Below, in pieces: positions 59,633 through 64,000 of a stretch of DNA of 64,000 bases (its first letter is position 1; every line of letters starts with the position of its first letter). A model generated the notes under the pieces. The model searched no databases. It saw only the letters and a program-made list of their open reading frames with translations, and was not told the origin of the DNA. Source of the stretch: Bacteroidota bacterium (GTDB lineage Bacteria; Bacteroidota; Bacteroidia; NS11-12g; UBA955); assembly GCA_027621365.1 (NCBI GenBank), contig JAQCBH010000002.1, positions 62,001 to 126,000 of the forward strand. The letters run 5' to 3'. Position numbers and translations under genes: made by a program.

Positions 59633-60441
59633 CCCAAATTTTTGTAGGCTTCAATGGCCTTACGAACTGAGCCTTTAGCCAACAATAAGGATCGCGCTTC
59701 TTCGCTTGATAGAGCGGTTGCTTCTTGGACCATACGGGTACCGCGCTCTATCAATTTGTAATTGGTCAATTGCATATCCACCATTTTGTTATCCTGGACA
59801 TGCCCCAACTTGACCATGATGGAAGTACTCAGCATGTTCAATGCCAATTTGGTGGCTGTTCCGGCTTTCATTCGCGTACTACCTGTAATGAATTCTGGGC
59901 CAGTCACCACCTCGACGGGAGCGTCAACCGTTGAGGCAATAGCAGAATTCGCATTGCATACAATGCATCCGGTGAATATGCCGGCCTCTTTACAGGTTTT
60001 CAACATACCCAATACGTAGGGAGTTCGACCCGAAGCACTTATTCCAACCACAGCATCTTGGGGCCCAACATTCCATTCCTTCAAATCCAACCAACCCTGC
60101 TCGGTATCGTCTTCCGCAAATTCAACCGCCTTGCGAATGGCCGAATCGCCACCGGCCATCAAACCGATGACACGATCAAAAGGAACTCCGAAGGTAGGTG
60201 GACATTCAGAGGCGTCGACCACACCCAAGCGACCGCTAGTCCCCGCTCCCGCATAGAACAATCGACCGCCCAACAGCATTCTCTCAAAAATGCCTTCGGC
60301 CAATTTGGCAATGGCCGGCAAAGCCTTATTCATGGCCTGAGAAATCTTGTTGTCTTCGCTGTGAATGCCGCTCACCAATTCCAAGAAGTTCAAGTCTTCA
60401 AGGTGTCTGTGCTGCGAGGATTCTTCAGTTTGCATATCCAT
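59629..60441 (-). CDS. murQ: N-acetylmuramic acid 6-phosphate etherase
   Basis: 270 residues, a little under the usual length of about 300. The SIS fold shows GRLFYAGAGTSGRLGVVDAS, the PPTFGVP substrate site and GISASGRTPYVLG. The late signature VVTGPEFITGSTRMKAGTATK holds the catalytic Glu. It cleaves the D-lactyl ether of MurNAc-6-P in cell-wall recycling. Its 5' end overlaps the 3' end of GH3 by 17 bases, so the two are co-transcribed; a biochemical link is not evident. Confidence 0.93.
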   Translation of the reverse strand: MDMQTEESSQHRHLEDLNFLELVSGIHSEDNKISQAMNKALPAIAKLAEGIFERMLLGGRLFYAGAGTSGRLGVVDASECPPTFGVPFDRVIGLMAGGDSAIRKAVEFAEDDTEQGWLDLKEWNVGPQDAVVGISASGRTPYVLGMLKTCKEAGIFTGCIVCNANSAIASTVDAPVEVVTGPEFITGSTRMKAGTATKLALNMLSTSIMVKLGHVQDNKMVDMQLTNYKLIERGTRMVQEATALSSEEARSLLLAKGSVRKAIEAYKNLG

Positions 60442-61987
60442 GATTGGGCATTTTTAAGGTCACAAAGTTGGACCATTCTTGGTGAATCACATCGGTCATC
60501 ACCCGAGGAAATTTCGACTGGCCCCCAATTTTGCCTCGGTAGTCCATGAACTCCAAGAACAAGGATTCAGGCAAAACATGAACCTCCATCTCTGTGAGTA
60601 CATGTTTGCGCTCAACCGCATAATCATCATTGACTTGACAAAGAGCAGCATCCAATTGACTTTTTAGTTCGGCGGCATCAACGCTCTCATTGCAGGCAAT
60701 GTGCCACACATGGCCATATGTACCATTTCTTTGATATCCTTTTACCGTAAACTCGGGGAAATTGCAGCCCACAGAGCGAGCAACCTGAGCCAGGGCTTGG
60801 TTCATGTTGTCGACACTGAGGTGCTCCCCGCACAGACTCAAGTAATGCTTGATGCGGCCCGTGATTTTGATTTCACAGGCATCAACGTTGGTGAATCTCA
60901 CCGTATCTCCTATCATGTAGCGCCAGGCCCCTGAACAGGTCGTGATCAAAATCGCATAATCAACCCCTTCCTTAACTCCTGCCACGGTTACAGCTTTAGC
61001 CCCCGGTAGCAAATTTCCCGCAGTGTCAAAATGTTGGTCATCAAAGGGCACAAACTCAAAAAACATTTGGTTGCGAAATGCCAGTGTCATGCCCGACGCA
61101 TTTTCCTTATTCTGGTAGGCAATGAACCCCTCGCTGGCCAAATAGGTTTCAAAATACTTGATGGGCTTGCCCATGAGGGCATCAATTTCTTTCTTATAAG
61201 GTTCTAGCGCAACCGCTCCCCAGCTGTACACGCTGAAATGAGGCCAAATGGCGTGAATGTTGTCGAGTTTGTACCGCTCTACAATTCGCTCCAACAGCAT
61301 TTTCACCCAAGCGGGCCCTCCGGCAATCATGGCTACATCCCAGTTGGGAGCTTCGCGAACCATGGTTTCTATTTTCTCGTTCCAGTCTTTCTGTCGCTTG
61401 ATTTCGGGAGTTGGCCGAGCCAGCCGATCAAACCAAAAAGGTGCGTTGCGGGTGGTAATACCACTCAAATCTCCTGAATAGGCGATTCCATTGTATTCCA
61501 AATCGGTGCTGCCCCCAATGGTCAAGTAGTTTTTGGCAAAAAAGTCTTTGGGAACATCGGTCCTGGCGATTGACAGCAATTGCCTGGTACCCGCACGGTA
61601 AATGGCTTTTAACTGAGCATTGCTCACGGGGATGTATTTGGAGCTACCCGTCGTGGTACCCGAACTCAAGGCAAAATATTGAGGGCGTCCAGGCCAAGTG
61701 ATATTGGACTCTCCTTGAAATTCTCTCATCCACCAGGGATGCATAAAGTTGTAATCCGAAATTGGGACCTGTCTCTGAAAAGCCTCGACTAAATCAGATT
61801 GAATCAGCAATCGCTCGAATTGATACTGCTTGCCAAAAGCTGTATCTCTTGATCGGAACAGCATCTTGCGCAAGGTTGAAACTTGCCATAGAGCCGCTCG
61901 TTGACGTTTGATGGTCAGAATATCGGTAACATTCTTTGCCCTGTGCATCAAAACACCCACAGGATTGCGTCGATCAGAAAAGGGCAT
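60425..61987 (-). CDS. GH3 auxin-responsive-promoter-family acyl-adenylating enzyme
   Basis: 520 residues from the ATG at 61987. The ANL-like adenylation motif is YFALSSGTTTGSSKYIPVS, the middle has YLASEGFIAYQ, the later GDTVRFTNVD precedes the hinge KITGRIKHYLSLCGEHL. Plant GH3 enzymes conjugate amino acids to hormones; bacterial members adenylate unidentified carboxylates. The frame is open 8 codons upstream, but that extension carries the -7 element, so 61987 is preferred. It overlaps murQ by 17 bases. Confidence 0.85.
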   Translation of the reverse strand: MPFSDRRNPVGVLMHRAKNVTDILTIKRQRAALWQVSTLRKMLFRSRDTAFGKQYQFERLLIQSDLVEAFQRQVPISDYNFMHPWWMREFQGESNITWPGRPQYFALSSGTTTGSSKYIPVSNAQLKAIYRAGTRQLLSIARTDVPKDFFAKNYLTIGGSTDLEYNGIAYSGDLSGITTRNAPFWFDRLARPTPEIKRQKDWNEKIETMVREAPNWDVAMIAGGPAWVKMLLERIVERYKLDNIHAIWPHFSVYSWGAVALEPYKKEIDALMGKPIKYFETYLASEGFIAYQNKENASGMTLAFRNQMFFEFVPFDDQHFDTAGNLLPGAKAVTVAGVKEGVDYAILITTCSGAWRYMIGDTVRFTNVDACEIKITGRIKHYLSLCGEHLSVDNMNQALAQVARSVGCNFPEFTVKGYQRNGTYGHVWHIACNESVDAAELKSQLDAALCQVNDDYAVERKHVLTEMEVHVLPESLFLEFMDYRGKIGGQSKFPRVMTDVIHQEWSNFVTLKMPNHGYAN

Positions 61988-61990
61988 AAA

Positions 61991-61998
61991 CAAATTTA
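61991..61998 (-). promoter_or_regulatory. -7 promoter element TAAATTTG (minus strand)
   Basis: CAAATTTA on the + strand, a TAnnTTTG match 3 bases upstream of the GH3 ATG at 61987. Confidence 0.6.
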
Positions 61999-62016
61999 CA
62001 TAGATTGACATCAGGA

Positions 62017-62427
62017 ATGCGGAACTTTGTGATCGTGAACGCCACCACTCCTTTTGATTCAGATGATTTCAGCACTTTGCAAGATGAAATCAAACACAAA
62101 TGGTTCAAAATCATGGAATTCGTCGAAGCCCATTTTGAACGCAGACCCGACCTCAATGCCGTACTATTTTTAGTCGGCATTCGCGAGTTGGGATTGATTC
62201 CCGAACGAAATTTCACCAAAGAGCAGAAAACACAGCTCATGAGCATTGCCAGCTGCAAGGTTTTGAGTTACTCCGGCTACTACGAATTGGAAGGCCAAGA
62301 CCAACAAGGTTGGCCCCAATGGAAAAACACGCAAAAACTACCCAACCTGAGCGTTATTGAACAAGAGAATTTGCTGCGCCAACATTTGGTGGAGTACTTC
62401 GAACGCGAAGGAATATTGAGTTATTGA
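62017..62427 (+). CDS. Conserved protein of unknown function
   Basis: 136 residues from the ATG at 62017 (a TTG four codons upstream is possible). It is soluble and mostly helical, with the segments PDLNAVLFLVGIRELGLI and LSVIEQENLLRQHLVEY that look like conserved family blocks. Similar proteins occur next to GH3 or peptidyl-prolyl isomerase genes in Flavobacteriia, as I recall, with no function given. The start codon lies 29 bases from the divergent GH3 start. The cyclophilin gene follows after 1 base, so they are co-transcribed. Confidence 0.66.
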   Translation: MRNFVIVNATTPFDSDDFSTLQDEIKHKWFKIMEFVEAHFERRPDLNAVLFLVGIRELGLIPERNFTKEQKTQLMSIASCKVLSYSGYYELEGQDQQGWPQWKNTQKLPNLSVIEQENLLRQHLVEYFEREGILSY

Positions 62428-62428
62428 C

Positions 62429-63304
62429 ATGAGAACCATTCTTCTATTCACCGCGCTAATCAGCCTAATAGCCTGCCAAGAGCCCAAGAGCCGTGACCTC
62501 GTGGCCGAGGCCCAATTGAACGACTCTTCGGTGGAGGTGGCTTCGCCCTGGCCGAGCCCGCAAGCCTCATGGCCCAAGGTGGAAATACGCACCGAAAAAG
62601 GGTCTTTGTTTGTCGCCTTGAATCCCGCCATCACGGAGCATACATCCAATTTCTTGAAGCTCGCAGCTTCGGGGTACTACAATGGCCAGTTGTTTCACCG
62701 CATCATCAAAGACTTCATGGTTCAAGCTGGCGACCCCAAATCAAAAGGAGCATCGGTTGATCAAACCTTAGGCGATGGAGATCCCGGATACACCCTCGCT
62801 GCCGAGTTTGTCGACACCCTGTATCACTGGAGGGGGGCTTTGGCTATGGCTCGACAGCCCGATGCCGTCAATCCTGAAAAAAGAAGTTCGGGAAGCCAGT
62901 TTTACATCGTTACAGGCCAAGCCTATGCCGATGAACAGATGCGTTTGATGCATCAACAACGCTATTACAACACCTTTTTCCGCGATCCACTCAACGCCGA
63001 TTATTACAAACGTTGGCAAATGGCGCTCAACACCGGTGACCAAAAAGGGTTAAATGCCTTGTTTGAGGAAATCAATGCCGTGTCTGGACCTGAGATCGAC
63101 GCTTTACACAACCGCACTCCCGCCTCGGCCCGTGAGATTTACAGCACTTGGGGAGGGGCTCCTTCTCTAGATGGAGAGTATACTGTCTTTGGTTACCTCT
63201 ACGACGGATACGAAACACTCAACACCCTGAACAAAGCCCCAACAGGCAACGCCGATCGTCCCACTGAGGACCTGCACATACTGGAAATAAAAATCATCGA
63301 TTGA
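62429..63304 (+). CDS. Cyclophilin-type peptidyl-prolyl isomerase, lipoprotein
   Basis: 291 residues. A lipoprotein signal (lipobox LIAC, Cys16) and a short linker lead to a cyclophilin domain from about residue 50: FLKLAASGYYNGQLFHRIIK, FMVQAGDPKSKG, GSQFYIVTGQAYAD and the late EYTVFGYLYDGYETL. An insertion of about 60 residues between the last two blocks (RYYNTFFRDPL and on) is larger than in minimal cyclophilins. It would help proline isomerisation in proteins crossing the periplasm. Confidence 0.88.
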   Translation: MRTILLFTALISLIACQEPKSRDLVAEAQLNDSSVEVASPWPSPQASWPKVEIRTEKGSLFVALNPAITEHTSNFLKLAASGYYNGQLFHRIIKDFMVQAGDPKSKGASVDQTLGDGDPGYTLAAEFVDTLYHWRGALAMARQPDAVNPEKRSSGSQFYIVTGQAYADEQMRLMHQQRYYNTFFRDPLNADYYKRWQMALNTGDQKGLNALFEEINAVSGPEIDALHNRTPASAREIYSTWGGAPSLDGEYTVFGYLYDGYETLNTLNKAPTGNADRPTEDLHILEIKIID

Positions 63305-63364
63305 GCTTCCATACCCAAACATTGCCTTTGAGAGCCTAGACTTGGTCAGCGAGCTACTTTGTTG

Positions 63365-63372
63365 TATCTTTG
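63365..63372 (+). promoter_or_regulatory. -7 promoter element TATCTTTG of rimP-nusA
   Basis: TAnnTTTG match 75 bases before the rimP ATG. The transcript would carry a leader of about 65-70 bases containing the hairpin at 63395-63421. Confidence 0.6.
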
Positions 63373-63394
63373 CGCTACCATTCTGAAAAATTAG

Positions 63395-63424
63395 AAAGGG
63401 GCCCGCGAAAGCAGCCCCTTTTTT
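63395..63424 (+). promoter_or_regulatory. Terminator-like hairpin in the rimP leader (possible attenuator)
   Basis: 8-bp perfect stem AAAGGGGC/GCCCCTTT, an internal CC/A bulge, then GC/GC around a GAAA tetraloop, followed by TTTTTT. It lies between the -7 element and the ATG, so it could act on the rimP operon as well as stop transcription from the cyclophilin gene. Confidence 0.6.
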
Positions 63425-63447
63425 ATTGACAGAAAAAAAACAAAGGC

Positions 63448-63909
63448 ATGGACGCACTTATCCCAAAATTAGAAATGTTGGTGGAACAGGAAGCTGTTCC
63501 TTTCGGCCTGTTCTATGTGGGCCATGAAATGACCGAAGAAGGAGCCATCTGTTTGATGGTTGACAGTCAAGAGCCCCTCAATATGAAAGTGCTCACGGAT
63601 TTCACCCGGCATGTCTCCACCCTTATTGACGAAGGCAACTTTGGAGAAGAGGCCTTCACCATTGAAATTTCTTCGCCGGGTGCAGATCGGCCTTTGGTTG
63701 ACCTGCGCCAGTTCCACAAACACGTGGGCCGAAATTTTCAAATCCAAACCCAAGAAGAAACCTTCAGCGGCGAATTGCTTCGCATCGAAGAGGACAACCT
63801 GCATTTTCTGGCCGAGTTCCCGGACAAAGGCCGAAAAGTAAGAACCGAACCCCGTTTGGTTCCCTACTCCCATATTAATCAAGCCACTATCGCACTTAAA
63901 TTCAAATAA
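63448..63909 (+). CDS. rimP: Ribosome maturation factor RimP
   Basis: 153 residues, typical RimP. An N-terminal alpha/beta domain (about 1-75) contains EEAFTIEISSPGADRPLVDL, where the SPG(A)DRPL signature is clear, and a C-terminal SH3-like barrel has HINQATIALKF. It aids 30S subunit maturation. nusA begins 1 base after its stop, the usual rimP-nusA-infB order. Confidence 0.95.
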   Translation: MDALIPKLEMLVEQEAVPFGLFYVGHEMTEEGAICLMVDSQEPLNMKVLTDFTRHVSTLIDEGNFGEEAFTIEISSPGADRPLVDLRQFHKHVGRNFQIQTQEETFSGELLRIEEDNLHFLAEFPDKGRKVRTEPRLVPYSHINQATIALKFK

Positions 63910-63910
63910 C

Positions 63911-64000
63911 ATGAAAGCCAAAGCCCAAGATTTAGGCATGAACCTGGTTGATAGTTTCACCGAGTTCAAGGAGTTCAAGAACATTGATCGCGCCACCATG
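63911..64000 (+). CDS. nusA: NusA N-terminus, cut by the window end
   Basis: Only the first 30 codons are present (MKAKAQDLGMNLVDSFTEFK and on, to RATM). The segment LVDSFTEFKEFKNIDRATM resembles the start of Bacteroidota NusA, and the position directly after rimP is the standard one. The start could be the ATG at 63911 or the one nine codons later at 63938. NusA affects pausing, termination and antitermination by RNA polymerase. Confidence 0.85.
   Translation, partial: MKAKAQDLGMNLVDSFTEFKEFKNIDRATM

Noticed and set aside
61999-62008. TAGATTGA as a -7 element for the gene at 62017
   Set aside because: It differs from TAnnTTTG within the TTTG core, which is the most conserved part.
1-64000. 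Mobile elements, CRISPR arrays, rRNA or tRNA genes
   Set aside because: No transposase, integrase, direct-repeat array or structural RNA was found on reading both strands; gene density and composition look even.

Overview
The window looks like chromosomal DNA of a Bacteroidota bacterium, most likely from the Flavobacteriales side (Cryomorphaceae/Schleiferiaceae-like); genus cannot be told from sequence alone. Three points support this. (1) Several exported proteins end in type IX secretion (T9SS) type A sorting domains with a PNP motif. (2) At least 24 genes have the Bacteroidota -7 promoter element TAnnTTTG a few bases to some tens of bases before the start codon, and Shine-Dalgarno sequences are rare. 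(3) Gene pairs and families are typical of the phylum (PdhC-type E2, Omp28-like and DUF2452 proteins, the rplM-rpsI-rpsB-tsf order). Base composition is near half G+C by eye and even across the window. I see no insertion sequence, prophage, CRISPR array, rRNA or tRNA gene. No stretch over 300 bases lacks a gene; the largest gaps are about 155 bases or less.

Layout. 0-6.4 kb (+): exported VWA protein, flavin ferredoxin-NADP reductase, mtgA, then a tight run efp-speB-cysteine desulfurase-queD. 6.4-12.3 kb (-): operon recR, glycosyltransferase fusion, orphan histidine kinase, small membrane protein, secreted M14 carboxypeptidase. 12.4-18.3 kb (+): panD, flippase-like membrane protein, rfaE2, glycosyltransferase, lamin-tail secreted protein, prmC. 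18.3-18.9 kb (-): AT-hook protein. 19-26.8 kb: dxs, then a pabA/tsaB/LON-domain operon (-), thiolase plus a secreted unknown (+), isochorismate synthase (-), histidine phosphatase and ferredoxin (+). 26.9-30.8 kb: rpsT (+) and the ribosomal operon rplM-rpsI-rpsB-tsf, with pyrH and an alpha-CTD-like small protein (-). 31-36 kb (-): DUF4468-like protein, trhO, Omp28-like T9SS protein, dusB. 36.1-40.5 kb (+): CPBP protease, cdsA, sucA. 40.5-49.2 kb (-): LTD-T9SS protein, TonB-dependent receptor, secreted endonuclease I, nadC, thioredoxin lipoprotein, rlmD. 49.3-52 kb (+): split 5'-nucleotidase in two genes, then rluD. 52-56 kb: ferredoxin reductase and a degenerate arginase-fold protein (-), glycosyltransferase (+), thyA (-). 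56.1-59.6 kb (+): pdhC, TrpF-like protein, lipoprotein, asd, DUF2452. 59.6-62 kb (-): murQ and GH3. 62-64 kb (+): conserved unknown, cyclophilin lipoprotein, rimP and the first 30 codons of nusA.

Most of the window is housekeeping. The most system-like stretch is 43.4-51 kb. A T9SS-exported endonuclease I, a TonB-dependent receptor and a T9SS-exported lamin-tail protein stand divergently from a two-gene 5'-nucleotidase. Together they could form an extracellular DNA or nucleotide scavenging locus; this is inference from families and neighbourhood. Other points of interest are an EF-P with Asn at the loop tip that normally carries a modified Lys, in a 1-base stop/start overlap with agmatinase; an AT-hook protein behind an AT-rich island; an arginase-fold protein lacking most metal ligands; and terminators embedded in or abutting coding sequences.
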